Source: Berkiella_A sp050252335 (lineage in GTDB: Bacteria; Pseudomonadota; Gammaproteobacteria; Berkiellales; Berkiellaceae). From it: a stretch of 64,000 nt of DNA. Numbering within the stretch: position 1 is the first letter of the stretch; each line of letters opens with the position of its first letter. Position numbers and translations under genes: made by a program. Below are positions 16,555 through 24,862 of this stretch, piece by piece. The notes under the pieces were generated by a model. It did no database searches. It was not told where the DNA came from and was given only the letters and a program-made list of their open reading frames with translations. The stretch lies in NCBI GenBank assembly GCA_050252335.1, contig JBFWLB010000002.1, positions 61,397 to 125,396 of the forward strand, written 5' to 3'.

Positions 16555-17937
16555 CTAAGCTTCTTTAGGCTTTACTTCTGGCGACGCATTAAGTCTTGCT
16601 GATTGCGCATTATACTTCCCTCCCGCAGACCACAGCGGCAGCAATATTAAGAAAATTACTAAAGAACTTGCCAACATGGTGAGAAAGAATCCATTCCACC
16701 CCCATTCATCAATCATAAAACCAATCGGCATACCAGCGCAGGCAGCACCAAAATAACCAATTGTCCCTGTGAATCCGTTTGAGGCTGATACTGCACGCTT
16801 ATCAACGAATTCTGCAGCTGCTAGACCGACAATCATCTGTGGTCCAAACACAAAAGCACCAATCAAAGCAAGCAGTAGAAGGTCTAAGTAAACATAATGA
16901 GCAGGCAAATACCAAAGACCCAGTGTTGAAAAGACCATACCCAAGGCACAAATGACCATTGAAGGAACTCTATTGCCTTTCCATATGTAGTCAGAACTCC
17001 ATCCAGCAATAATCATCCCAACAAAGCCACCTATCTCAAAAGCAGATACTGCCCAGCTGGCCAAATAAGCATCTACACTCTTTTCTTCGGTTAAGTACAT
17101 GAAAATCCAATCATTCACAGCGATTCTCACGACATATACAAAAAAGTAAGAAATAGACATAATCCATACAAGCTTATTGGTTAAGACTTGTTTAAAAAGA
17201 ATATCTTTAACAGAGAGTAATGAATGCTCCGTTAAGCTATCAGATTCGCATTCTGTCTTTTCTTTTCGATAAATTTCGACACTAGGCAAGCCAAGCGTTC
17301 TTGGAACATCTCTTAATCGCTCAATAAGGATAAGCCCCATGATGATGCTGATACCTGCTGGCACCAACATTGCAACCCGCCAATTAAATTGCAGCGCAAG
17401 ATATACTGCCAAAATGGGTATCAAAGCCCCCCCTAAATTGTGGGAAGTACTACAAATACCATACCATAAACCACGTTCCGATTTAGCATACCAATAATTC
17501 AATTGCTTACAACAAGCGGGCCATCCCCATGCTTGGAACCAACCATTCAATCCCCAAAATAAAGCAAAGAACCAAAGTGAAGAACTAAAGGCAAATAGGA
17601 TATTAAAAACCCCCGTCATCATAAGGCCTATAGCCATGAAATATCGTGGGTTAGAGCGATCAGCTTGAACGCCACTTAAGAATTTACTAATTCCATAGGT
17701 GATATATAAAATACTGCTTAAGAAGCCTAATTGCGTATAGCTTAAATTAAGATCTTGTGCCAAATACGGCATAATGAAGGTATAACTTTTACGGGTGAAG
17801 TAAAAGATTGCATAGCCAAAAAACAGTGAATATAGAATTCTAAACCGCCAATGACGATAATCTTGGTTGATAACGGTTTGATCTTTAATGAGAGGTTGAT
17901 AAGGGGCAGGTTTTAGAAAAGATAAAAACGAGGTCAC
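16555..17937 (-). CDS. MFS transporter of the organophosphate:phosphate antiporter type (GlpT/UhpC-like)
   Basis: The 460-residue protein with about twelve membrane segments shows the OPA-family pattern. RKSYTFIMPYLAQDLNLSY lies at the first helix (about residues 49-67), followed by GLLSS-like GFLSSILYITYG, and GLNGWFQAWGWPACCKQLNYW (about 132-152), the conserved segment of GlpT/UhpT/UhpC. Members exchange sugar phosphates or glycerol 3-phosphate for phosphate, or act as sensors such as UhpC. An AAGGAG site precedes the GTG start. A phosphate-ester uptake role fits an intracellular lifestyle, but the substrate is not determined. Confidence 0.85.
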   Translation of the reverse strand: MTSFLSFLKPAPYQPLIKDQTVINQDYRHWRFRILYSLFFGYAIFYFTRKSYTFIMPYLAQDLNLSYTQLGFLSSILYITYGISKFLSGVQADRSNPRYFMAIGLMMTGVFNILFAFSSSLWFFALFWGLNGWFQAWGWPACCKQLNYWYAKSERGLWYGICSTSHNLGGALIPILAVYLALQFNWRVAMLVPAGISIIMGLILIERLRDVPRTLGLPSVEIYRKEKTECESDSLTEHSLLSVKDILFKQVLTNKLVWIMSISYFFVYVVRIAVNDWIFMYLTEEKSVDAYLASWAVSAFEIGGFVGMIIAGWSSDYIWKGNRVPSMVICALGMVFSTLGLWYLPAHYVYLDLLLLALIGAFVFGPQMIVGLAAAEFVDKRAVSASNGFTGTIGYFGAACAGMPIGFMIDEWGWNGFFLTMLASSLVIFLILLPLWSAGGKYNAQSARLNASPEVKPKEA

Positions 17938-18183
17938 ACAATCTCCTTAATTTCTAACACATCAAAGTGGTTTTTTTAAAAAACCATAGAGTATTGGCGG
18001 TTAAGTTCTTAACAAGAATAGCATTTCTCGCAGCTTGTTTAATTTGCATCATTTTGCTTTTCATCGTTTAAGGGAAGCTCGGCTATATTTTAAGCCACAT
18101 GAATCAGGTTACATTGAGTGTGGGCAAAGATACCACAAGATGGACAACATGTCATGTTGCAAACAGCAAACATTACAACAAAG

Positions 18184-18564
18184 TCAAATAACTAATATTG
18201 CGTCGATTTCAATGGAAGCCGATTTTGGCAACGATGCCACCCCTACCGTAACCCGTGCAGGAAAAGGCGCAGACAAGATTTCTTGCATATATTCATTCAC
18301 CAATGGAAAGCATGATAAATCCGTTAAATAAATAGTGAATTTGGCAACCTGAGCAAAACTTGCTCCAGCTTCTGAAATAACGGCCTCTAGATTTGAGAAG
18401 ACTTGCCGCATTTCTGCAGCAAAAGAGTCTGTAACCATTTCATTTGTTTTTGGATCTATAGCAATTTGCCCTGATAAAAACACTAAATTTCCAAGTTGAA
18501 CGGCTTGCGAATAACAGCCAATGGGGCTAGGTGCATGTTCACTTTGAATCATTGTCTTTTTCAT
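18184..18564 (-). CDS. ridA: RidA family reactive-intermediate (imine) deaminase
   Basis: The 126-residue protein has the RidA pattern: APSPIGCYSQAVQLGNLVFLSG near the N terminus in overlapping segments, SGQIAIDP (about 32-39), and PARVTVGVASLP with the substrate-binding arginine (about 100-111). The C terminus IEIDAILV is also typical. RidA hydrolyses 2-aminoacrylate and related enamines released by PLP enzymes. Length matches the family. It stands alone between a transporter gene and a small unknown gene on the same strand. Confidence 0.88.
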   Translation of the reverse strand: MKKTMIQSEHAPSPIGCYSQAVQLGNLVFLSGQIAIDPKTNEMVTDSFAAEMRQVFSNLEAVISEAGASFAQVAKFTIYLTDLSCFPLVNEYMQEILSAPFPARVTVGVASLPKSASIEIDAILVI

Positions 18565-18595
18565 TCAGTCCTCTACTATATCTGTTTAGATGCCT

Positions 18596-18943
18596 CTATT
18601 GGCGCCCAGGAAAGGGAAAAATATTATCTGTACTTGTAACAAGATTATTAGGGTAACTATCTTCTTTCAATACAAAAATAAGCATAATTGCATCTACTCT
18701 TATGTAAGTATCGCCGGTATATTGCCGAGCATTACCCTCTCCATTGCCTAAGGTACAAATATTTTCTCCAACAAACCAATATGTTTTTTCCAACTTAATA
18801 CTACAGTCAACCAACTCTCCATTTGACCAAGCTTCTATGTCCTTTTTGAGCATTCGACCACGAAATACAGTGATACCATCGGTAAATTTATTAACTTCAA
18901 CTTCTACCCAAACTTTTTTATCGTCTTCTTTCTTCTTCGCCAT
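18596..18943 (-). CDS. Hypothetical protein, 115 residues
   Basis: I do not recognise this protein. It begins with a lysine-rich stretch (MAKKKEDDKK), is otherwise moderately hydrophilic, and alternates beta-prone segments (VWVEVEVNKF, YWFVGENICTL, YIRVDAIMLIFVL). It has no signal peptide or membrane span. A GAGGAACTG ribosome-binding region precedes the ATG. It lies 31 bases upstream of ridA on the same strand and may be co-transcribed with it. Confidence 0.6.
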   Translation of the reverse strand: MAKKKEDDKKVWVEVEVNKFTDGITVFRGRMLKKDIEAWSNGELVDCSIKLEKTYWFVGENICTLGNGEGNARQYTGDTYIRVDAIMLIFVLKEDSYPNNLVTSTDNIFPFPGRQ

Positions 18944-19184
18944 CAGTTCCTCAAAAAAGCGTATCGTGATCTCTCTATGAACTATATACTCAGGACAATT
19001 GAGTTTTATATTCTTCTACACAACTCGATTGCGAGACACGTGCAGACAACAAAAAACCCAAAATGGAAAGAGTACTTTCTCAAGCTGGAGTGTAAGGTTA
19101 AGAGTATCTTGTTTTCAAGCCTTTCTATGCTCATACTATGCCTAGAAAAATATTAAGCCACATAACTTTTTGCTAGGAACCTAT

Positions 19185-19829
19185 ATGCTAGAATTTACAA
19201 GGTCATTTCCTACTAATAGCAGAGAACTCTGTATCAGCGCTAAAAATCATTGCACAAGTATCATTCATCGACTTCTCCAGCAAGAGGATAGCAATTTAAA
19301 GTTATTAACCCCTTATTTACTCTCTCCCTCTACTGAAACCAAACTGCCTCTGGAATATGCAATTCACAGCACGATGAAACATCGCTTGGAATATCAGAGC
19401 ACAATGGATACATATGAGCCTGCTATCGACAGAATTGAAGAGCAAGAAACATATAAGTATCTCAGGTGTGAACAAGATGCGCGTGAACGCATTGCTCACG
19501 AGGTCATCTCTTTGCTTGCAACAAAAACGATCCATGCAATTCAAGAAAAGCGAAATAATATTGAACATACGTCTGATGCTCATAAGGCATTGGCAAGGCT
19601 TCTTAGTATTACAGACTTTTGTTTCGAGGATATTACAGAAAAAATGCAAGGATTACTCAAACAATGTAGCGAAGCAGCTGAAAACTTATCCATCCTTGCA
19701 GCGCCAACAAGTCCGGTATTTACCACTCTTTATGATGGCCTAACTATTACCCCTTCTGCAGCGCCTGTTGCTGCCACTCAAGATATGAGTGTGAGAGCTC
19801 TAGATACGCTTAAACTCACCAAACCATAA
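19185..19829 (+). CDS. Hypothetical helical protein, 214 residues
   Basis: This protein is not recognised. The ATG at 19185 follows TAGGAACCTAT and is preferred over an upstream TTG at 19170. The product is largely helical and soluble, with charged segments such as RIEEQETYKYLRCEQDARERI (about 85-105, in overlapping pieces) and an Ala/Pro/Thr-rich C terminus (SAAPVAATQDMS). It has no signal peptide. It precedes a small DMT-family gene by ten bases and could share its transcript. It could be a secreted effector, but nothing in the sequence proves that. Confidence 0.6.
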   Translation: MLEFTRSFPTNSRELCISAKNHCTSIIHRLLQQEDSNLKLLTPYLLSPSTETKLPLEYAIHSTMKHRLEYQSTMDTYEPAIDRIEEQETYKYLRCEQDARERIAHEVISLLATKTIHAIQEKRNNIEHTSDAHKALARLLSITDFCFEDITEKMQGLLKQCSEAAENLSILAAPTSPVFTTLYDGLTITPSAAPVAATQDMSVRALDTLKLTKP

Positions 19830-19839
19830 GGCAACTTTA

Positions 19840-20289
19840 ATGCAATTTTTTTCTTTATATACCATACTTGCATTCGTCAGCGGTGCATCTTTGGCAATAC
19901 AGATTGGTATGAATGCATCTTTGTCAAAAGGCCTACAAAATCCAATCATGGCGGCACTGTCTTCTTTTTTAATAGGCACCATGGCATTGGTTATGTATAT
20001 ATTAACCACTAAACAAACAATGCCATCCACGCATTCTTTACAACAATTACCTTGGTGGGTATGGATGGGCGGCTTGCTGGGTGCGCTCTATGTAACGCTC
20101 ACGATCATTGCAGCACCTAAAATTGGCGCAGCTCAATTAGTGGCCTTTGTTGTAACAGGTCAAATGTTGGCAAGCTTGATTTTAGATCATTATGGCTTAG
20201 TTGGCTTTGAAGTAAATACGCTCAATGCTTGGCGAATACTGGGCGCTGTATTTTTGATTATTGGCGTTATTTTAATTAGAAAATTTTAA
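19840..20289 (+). CDS. Small DMT-superfamily membrane protein (DUF606/YdcZ-like)
   Basis: The 149-residue protein has about five hydrophobic helices. It contains FVSGASLAIQIGMNASLSKGL near its N terminus (in overlapping pieces), WVWMGGLLGALYVTLTI (about 72-88) and GAAQLVAFVVTGQMLASL (about 98-115). These match the DUF606 (YdcZ) family, a half-size relative of EamA transporters that probably works as a dimer. The substrate is unknown. A rho-independent terminator follows immediately. Confidence 0.8.
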   Translation: MQFFSLYTILAFVSGASLAIQIGMNASLSKGLQNPIMAALSSFLIGTMALVMYILTTKQTMPSTHSLQQLPWWVWMGGLLGALYVTLTIIAAPKIGAAQLVAFVVTGQMLASLILDHYGLVGFEVNTLNAWRILGAVFLIIGVILIRKF

Positions 20290-20291
20290 TA

Positions 20292-20323
20292 AAAAAAGCG
20301 GCAAAAATTACCGCTTTTTTTTA
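20292..20323. terminator. Rho-independent terminator
   Basis: AAAAAAAGCGG and CCGCTTTTTTTT surround CAAAAATTA just after the DUF606 stop codon. It is flanked by A and T runs and could serve both strands. Confidence 0.75.
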
Positions 20324-20354
20324 TCATCTTTGTCATCCAAGATATATGTTTATC

Positions 20355-20594
20355 TTAGAAGAAAAATCCATTAGATTTTAAGATAGGTTGAACATCATAA
20401 ATTGGGTAAAATTCTTCATGAATAGTGTTGGTCCAGAAACCGGTTTCAACCCAAGTTACTTTGTCATAACCAACCACAGTTAACTGTACACCAACCATTT
20501 GTTCGTTAGGGAATAATGCAAAAGTGTATTCATCCACATCACCAACAGCGCCGCCAGATACATTTGCAACTTCATTGATAGATAAATTTCTCAT
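20355..20594 (-). CDS. Double-glycine leader peptide precursor 1 (bacteriocin-like)
   Basis: The 79-residue product starts MRNLSINEVANVSGG, a leader of the double-glycine type recognised by C39 peptidase-containing ABC exporters. The conserved hydrophobic positions, glutamate and GG are present. Cleavage would leave a 64-residue peptide with two aspartates near its start, many aromatic residues (including GFWTNTIHEEFYPIY) and a C-terminal GFFF, with no cysteine. A strong GAGGAGATTGAA site precedes the ATG. The leader closely matches that of the peptide encoded at 22729. No cognate exporter is in the window. Antibacterial, signalling and host-directed roles are all open. Confidence 0.75.
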   Translation of the reverse strand: MRNLSINEVANVSGGAVGDVDEYTFALFPNEQMVGVQLTVVGYDKVTWVETGFWTNTIHEEFYPIYDVQPILKSNGFFF

Positions 20595-20809
20595 TTCAAT
20601 CTCCTCGATATGTGTAAATTGTCTGAACTGAATAAAGCGTAATCATACCCGAGGGGATTTTAAATGCCTAGCAATCTGACTACCACTCATCTGCTTTGAA
20701 AAACCATCTATCGCTCATGCTATCCCGCCCATAAGTTAATTAACTCATTTGTGATTGTGCACGCAATATAAATATATGAGAAATACCAGAGATATTATTA
20801 GAAATATTA

Positions 20810-21469
20810 TTAAGGTGCTAAACGACAAACATTCCAAGAACCATGCTCAAGGGAAAACAGAAGTCTATCATGCAAGCGTCGATCTCGACCTTGAAAGAAT
20901 TCGATCTCAACGGGCATTATAATATAACCGCCCCACTCTAATGGACAAGACAATGTAGGATTAGTAGGATGATGACTATCTATTTTGGCGTGTTCTTGCA
21001 TATAACGCATTTCAAGGATGTTTCTGTCTTCTATAATACTACTTTGATTTGAAATGCATGTGCTAATTTGACTTTCTAGTGGACGACTTGAAAAATAACA
21101 CTCTGCCTCAAGCCTTGATGTTTGCTGAATGCTACCACGCACTCTGACCTGTCTTGCCAGTGCCGGCCAATAAAAATTCATTGCAACGTTATTTTTTTGA
21201 TGGATCTGCTCTGCTTTTTTACTCGTATAATGCGTAAAAAAAACAAAGCCATTATTTTTAATCTCTTTTAATAATACAATTCTTGTATCAGGTCTTTGTT
21301 GCGCATCAATGGTTGCCAACACAAAAGCTGTTGCATCTTCAATACCTTTAGCAATAGCAAAGGCTAACCAAGTCTCAAACAAAGCAATGGGATTGTTGTG
21401 ATGTTTACGAGCATCTTCTTCATCTAAGGTTAAAGATCCATACTCTCGTCTTAGCTCAGATAAATTCAT
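20810..21469 (-). CDS. pdxH: Pyridoxamine 5'-phosphate oxidase
   Basis: The 219-residue protein has the expected length and motifs. These are LRREYGSLTLDEEDA at the N terminus, the FMN and substrate-binding RIVLLKEIKNNGFVFFTHYTS region (about 62-82, in overlapping pieces), YWPALARQVRVRG (about 99-111), SRPLESQIS and the C-terminal RDRRLHDRLLF and CRLAP. The enzyme oxidises pyridoxine or pyridoxamine phosphate to pyridoxal 5'-phosphate using FMN and oxygen. It appears complete and stands alone between the two double-glycine peptide genes. Confidence 0.95.
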   Translation of the reverse strand: MNLSELRREYGSLTLDEEDARKHHNNPIALFETWLAFAIAKGIEDATAFVLATIDAQQRPDTRIVLLKEIKNNGFVFFTHYTSKKAEQIHQKNNVAMNFYWPALARQVRVRGSIQQTSRLEAECYFSSRPLESQISTCISNQSSIIEDRNILEMRYMQEHAKIDSHHPTNPTLSCPLEWGGYIIMPVEIEFFQGRDRRLHDRLLFSLEHGSWNVCRLAP

Positions 21470-21556
21470 ATTATAGCTCGCGCAGTATTGGAAGCAGTCT
21501 CAAAAATATCACTTATTGTTAAGATAACTTCTAGAGAAAAACAACATATAAAAACA

Positions 21557-21622
21557 AAATCCCAGAAATATTAAGCTGCTCAGCATATTTAATACTAAGT
21601 AAATTAATATAGTCTGGGATTT
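21557..21622. terminator. Long-loop inverted repeat after the HU-like gene
   Basis: AAATCCCAGA and TCTGGGATTT form a ten-base perfect stem separated by a 46-base AT-rich loop. It lies just downstream of the HU-like gene, with T-rich sequence on the minus strand. It could be a terminator, although the loop is unusually long. Confidence 0.45.
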
Positions 21623-21632
21623 ATATTAGAAA

Positions 21633-22151
21633 CTAAACAACTTCTTTTAAAGTTTTGAGCACAGTAGCTCTCACGGCTTTACGAGCTGGTTTAGCTGGAA
21701 TGGTGATTTCTTCGCCCGTGAATGGGTTTCTGCCTTTTCTAGCTTTGGTCGCTTTCTTAGACACTCTGCGGATTTTAACACCTAATTCAGGAATGCTAAA
21801 TTGACCTGAGCCTTTGCCTTTTAAATGTCTTTCTACGAGATTTCTAAGTGCTGCAAATACGTTTTTGACATCTGCTTTTGACAAACCTGTGCATTCAGAG
21901 ATATCGGTGAAGATTTGAGCTTTAGATTGTTTTTGCGCAACAACATTAGTAGGAAGCTTGGCTATTTTAGCTGTGCTGCTTGCTGAGGTTGCTTTCTTTG
22001 TAGACTTCGTTGCTTTCGCTTTTGAAGCTTTCGCTTTTGAAGCTTTTGCTTTTGAAGTTGTTTTAGACTTCACTGTCTTAGCTTTAGCTACCGCTTTCTT
22101 CGTTGTTGAAGTTTTGCGTGCTTTTGTTGTCCCTTTCTTTTTCGTTGCCAT
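21633..22151 (-). CDS. HU-family DNA-binding protein with histone H1-like lysine/alanine tail
   Basis: The 172-residue product joins two parts. Residues 1 to about 70 are almost entirely K, A, T and S, with SKAKASKAKASKAKA repeats resembling eukaryotic histone H1 tails and Hc1/AlgP-type bacterial proteins. From about 78 to the end is an HU/IHF fold (QIFTDISECTGLSKADVKNVF, in overlapping pieces, and then GRNPFTGEEITIPAKPARKAV, likewise). It should bind DNA non-specifically, and the tail adds charge-based compaction. A GGAGGAAATCATAG site precedes the ATG. Such fusions occur in several intracellular and environmental bacteria, so the role may be chromosomal or host-directed. Confidence 0.87.
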   Translation of the reverse strand: MATKKKGTTKARKTSTTKKAVAKAKTVKSKTTSKAKASKAKASKAKATKSTKKATSASSTAKIAKLPTNVVAQKQSKAQIFTDISECTGLSKADVKNVFAALRNLVERHLKGKGSGQFSIPELGVKIRRVSKKATKARKGRNPFTGEEITIPAKPARKAVRATVLKTLKEVV

Positions 22152-22728
22152 CTATGATTTCCTCCGGATTTAAACCAAAAACACAATATCATAACTAATA
22201 AGCCATTGAAAAGATTTATCGCTCGTTTAAAGCAAAATAATGCAAATAAGCTGCAATACCAAATCTTATACCTCTTGTTTCGCGTACTGATGAAGGCTAA
22301 TTTTCACAAAAAACGCCTACAAGAGACCTACAAGAGATAAGAAGAGATAGAATGAGGTATGGATAATAGAAGCCATAGAAAAACACCTGTACGAAAAACA
22401 TAAAACCGTATCAAGCAAAAAGACGACAACGCGACATCTAAACTTGGAGCACACTCTTGATTAAAGCGCTGTAATTTTTTTCTGACAAGAGAGAAATAGG
22501 ATGATTATTCTTTCCTATAAAAAAGAGAAATATTCATACTGTTTTTTTCATGTACTTACACCATTGAAAATTTGTCATTCAACTAATCTGCTTGCAGATA
22601 CCATTTATCCTACCTCACTTACCACTTATCTGTTTACATACGCATTTTATTGTCTTTCAAAATCAAGGCTGTTACTTTAAAGCCCACCTAGACATGTAGG
22701 TTATTTATTAATCAATGAGGAATTAAAC
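22152..22728. other. Intergenic region of 577 bases, no gene recognised
   Basis: No convincing ORF, tRNA or repeat copy is visible here. A short direct repeat (CTACAAGAGA twice near 22318-22337) is present. The last 50 bases carry the GAGGAATTAAAC ribosome-binding site of the peptide gene at 22729. The region could hold long 5' regulatory sequence or a small RNA, but nothing proves it. Confidence 0.5.
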
Positions 22729-22974
22729 ATGCGTGATATAACCACTTTTGAAGCACAAAATGTTTCTGGCGGTACAGGTGGCGTTGTAGAAGCAACCATC
22801 GTTTTAGGTACAGTGATGACAGCAGCTATTATCGTAGCAGCGCTTTCTAATCCATATCCTTATTCTTACTCTTATTCTACCTATCCTTATTCATATACAG
22901 TAATAGATACCTGGTATGATCCTTACCCTTACTACTACGATGAAGTTGTTGTTGTTGATTATTATTACTATTAA
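22729..22974 (+). CDS. Double-glycine leader peptide precursor 2, tyrosine-rich
   Basis: The 81-residue product begins MRDITTFEAQNVSGG, matching the leader at 20594 in spacing, the glutamate and the NVSGG cleavage end. The core starts TGG, then has one hydrophobic helix (VVEATIVLGTVMTAAIIVAA), then a striking tyrosine/proline/serine segment (PYPYSYSYSTYPYSY) and a C-terminal YYYDEVVVVDYYYY. There is no cysteine. GAGGAATTAAAC precedes the ATG and a strong terminator follows, so it is a single-gene transcription unit. Processing by a C39 exporter encoded elsewhere is likely. The tyrosine-rich tail may be modified, adhesive or metal-binding, which is speculation. Confidence 0.75.
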   Translation: MRDITTFEAQNVSGGTGGVVEATIVLGTVMTAAIIVAALSNPYPYSYSYSTYPYSYTVIDTWYDPYPYYYDEVVVVDYYYY

Positions 22975-22988
22975 CCTCGACACACAAA

Positions 22989-23016
22989 AAAGCCGCTTCT
23001 AAAGCGGCTTTTTTAT
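22989..23016. terminator. Rho-independent terminator after peptide 2
   Basis: AAAAGCCGCTT and AAGCGGCTTTTTT form a strong stem with a short loop (22989-23016), directly after the peptide stop and before the converging RhoGAP-like gene. Confidence 0.85.
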
Positions 23017-23033
23017 GGATTGAGCCCAGCATA

Positions 23034-24650
23034 TCAGCCAAACATATGCTTACCCAAACCTAATTTCCTTGTCTTCGTTTTTTCTGAGTTAGTCTCAGAC
23101 CCAGTTTCAGTTACGCTGCTAGTAGAACCATTCACAGATATACTCACAGGCGAAATGGCATCTCTATCAACCATTTCTAGCTCCTCATCTTCTAATACCT
23201 CTCGAGGCAGAACCCTACGTGGCGATGACGTATCATCGATTGATCGCTCTCCTGCCATTTGCGCCAAAGGCCGTGTGATAGTCGCGCCATCTCCAAAACG
23301 CTCTAAAGAGGAAATAGCAATTGGAGGCACAGTAATCGGGGACGATGTAGCCAATATTGTTTCCGGCATCGCACTACTAGAGCTTGGGTCTGAAGAAAAG
23401 GAACGCACGAGTGGTGTTAAAGACACAGGAACACTGACAGTGGATGAAGAAGGTTCAACCAATGCAGGTGCTGAAATACGATGTCGCGAATGTGTAGAGG
23501 ACTTTTTCTTGCCTAAGGTCAGTTCTTTAAAGGCGGTTAATAAACTACGGCTTACATCTTCCTCACGCGGAAAACTACTTGAAATTAATTCAAATAAAGA
23601 CTGCCCACCAGCCATTGAATCAGGTAAATAAGAAAAATCACTGAGCGATAGAGGCACTGCTAAAGAAGATGTAGAGATTCGATCATATTTTTCTAAAGTA
23701 TAAGGATGCGTATAAAAATAATTAAAAGTATCAGAGGTCAATGCATTGGCAATAATAAGAGACATTAAATTATACTGTCTGCCAATTCTTAAACTCTCTT
23801 CTGTGGTATACCCATTTCCAACCGTATAAATTTTATTAAACAAACCAAAGGCTTGAATAAAAACAGGCGAAAAAACAGCAGCAAGCTGAGCCGTCGACAT
23901 ACCACTGCCTCGAGACAATGAGCATTTCTTTGCAAGATAAAGCATATTATGAAGTGCAGATGCTAATTGTATATGGCCTAATTGATGCAGCTGGGCAATC
24001 AGATAAATGAAACATTGCTGTGATATATAGGCTTGTTCTGAAGGAAAGGGTTTGGGCGTATTGCCATTTTTTTCAAAGGCTAAATGCGATGCCAAGTGCT
24101 GAATCACCAGCTCCGAAAATTGGATTCTGATCATATTGGCACGCACATCATAACTAATACAATAATTCTCAAATCGATGATCGAATAAATTACATTCCAT
24201 AAAAACAGATTTTGCCAACACCGCCCACACATGATGTGGGTTTGAGGTACGATACTTTTCATCGCTAAAGATTAAATGAATCTCAGCAAGTAGATTTCTA
24301 ATTTTATCCCCTTCTTCATCTATAGGTGCAGATTCACTGCTTGTGCTTACAGCAAGTGGCTCAACAACCTGCTCAAAAGCAACACTACGAGACTTTCTGA
24401 TAAGGCTCTCTTTTGAGGAGCTTAACTCTGCACCATAACGATGAATCTGCGCATCTGTCAAGGATGAAATAGATGCTAACAAGGGCAAAACCCTCTCTTT
24501 AAATTCATTCACCATGAATTCATCTGCGTTAAATTTAAAAAGGAGTTCAGTATCAAAATTAAGATAATGTAGCGTCAAAACCAAGAGGTTATTCAGCTGA
24601 TTTAAAGAATATTTTTGAGATGTACCACTCAAAGAACCGGCTAAAGCCAT
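23034..24650 (-). CDS. Candidate effector with RhoGAP-like region
   Basis: The start is set at the ATG 24650 after CTTGGAGCAAAAT, giving 538 residues; a longer reading to 24716 adds an unlikely hydrophobic stretch. Residues about 135-300 resemble the second half of RhoGAP domains. HHVWAVLAKSVFMECNLFD aligns with the conserved leucine-rich helix, and MSTAQLAAVFSPVF aligns with the 'NKM..NLA.VFGP.L' helix. I cannot find the usual GIFR arginine-finger segment, so the GTPase-activating function is doubtful. The remaining C-terminal 200 residues are serine-rich and probably disordered. There is no signal peptide. It sits at the left edge of a run of eukaryotic-like genes. The domain call is tentative. 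Confidence 0.6.
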   Translation of the reverse strand: MALAGSLSGTSQKYSLNQLNNLLVLTLHYLNFDTELLFKFNADEFMVNEFKERVLPLLASISSLTDAQIHRYGAELSSSKESLIRKSRSVAFEQVVEPLAVSTSSESAPIDEEGDKIRNLLAEIHLIFSDEKYRTSNPHHVWAVLAKSVFMECNLFDHRFENYCISYDVRANMIRIQFSELVIQHLASHLAFEKNGNTPKPFPSEQAYISQQCFIYLIAQLHQLGHIQLASALHNMLYLAKKCSLSRGSGMSTAQLAAVFSPVFIQAFGLFNKIYTVGNGYTTEESLRIGRQYNLMSLIIANALTSDTFNYFYTHPYTLEKYDRISTSSLAVPLSLSDFSYLPDSMAGGQSLFELISSSFPREEDVSRSLLTAFKELTLGKKKSSTHSRHRISAPALVEPSSSTVSVPVSLTPLVRSFSSDPSSSSAMPETILATSSPITVPPIAISSLERFGDGATITRPLAQMAGERSIDDTSSPRRVLPREVLEDEELEMVDRDAISPVSISVNGSTSSVTETGSETNSEKTKTRKLGLGKHMFG

Positions 24651-24862
24651 ATTTTGCTCCAAGAACCTAGCAAAGATTACATATAATATAGAAATGGAGT
24701 GAATGTAGACAACCACTATGCAAGGGAATCGATAATAGCCGTTTAACTATCTTTTGTCAAAAGCCTTCAAGACTTGAAAGATTTAGAACTAAAAACTGAT
24801 TATTTTAAGCAGTATAATGAGAGAAATGATAACAATACAGGCCTGATCAATAAGGTTATGGT

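Noticed and set aside
20355..22974. Calling the peptide genes a complete bacteriocin locus
   Set aside because: No immunity gene, C39 transporter or accessory protein lies nearby; only the precursors can be supported.
23020..23631. 203-codon plus-strand ORF opposite the RhoGAP-like gene
   Set aside because: It overlaps the serine-rich, codon-biased tail in antisense, has no good start site and resembles nothing.
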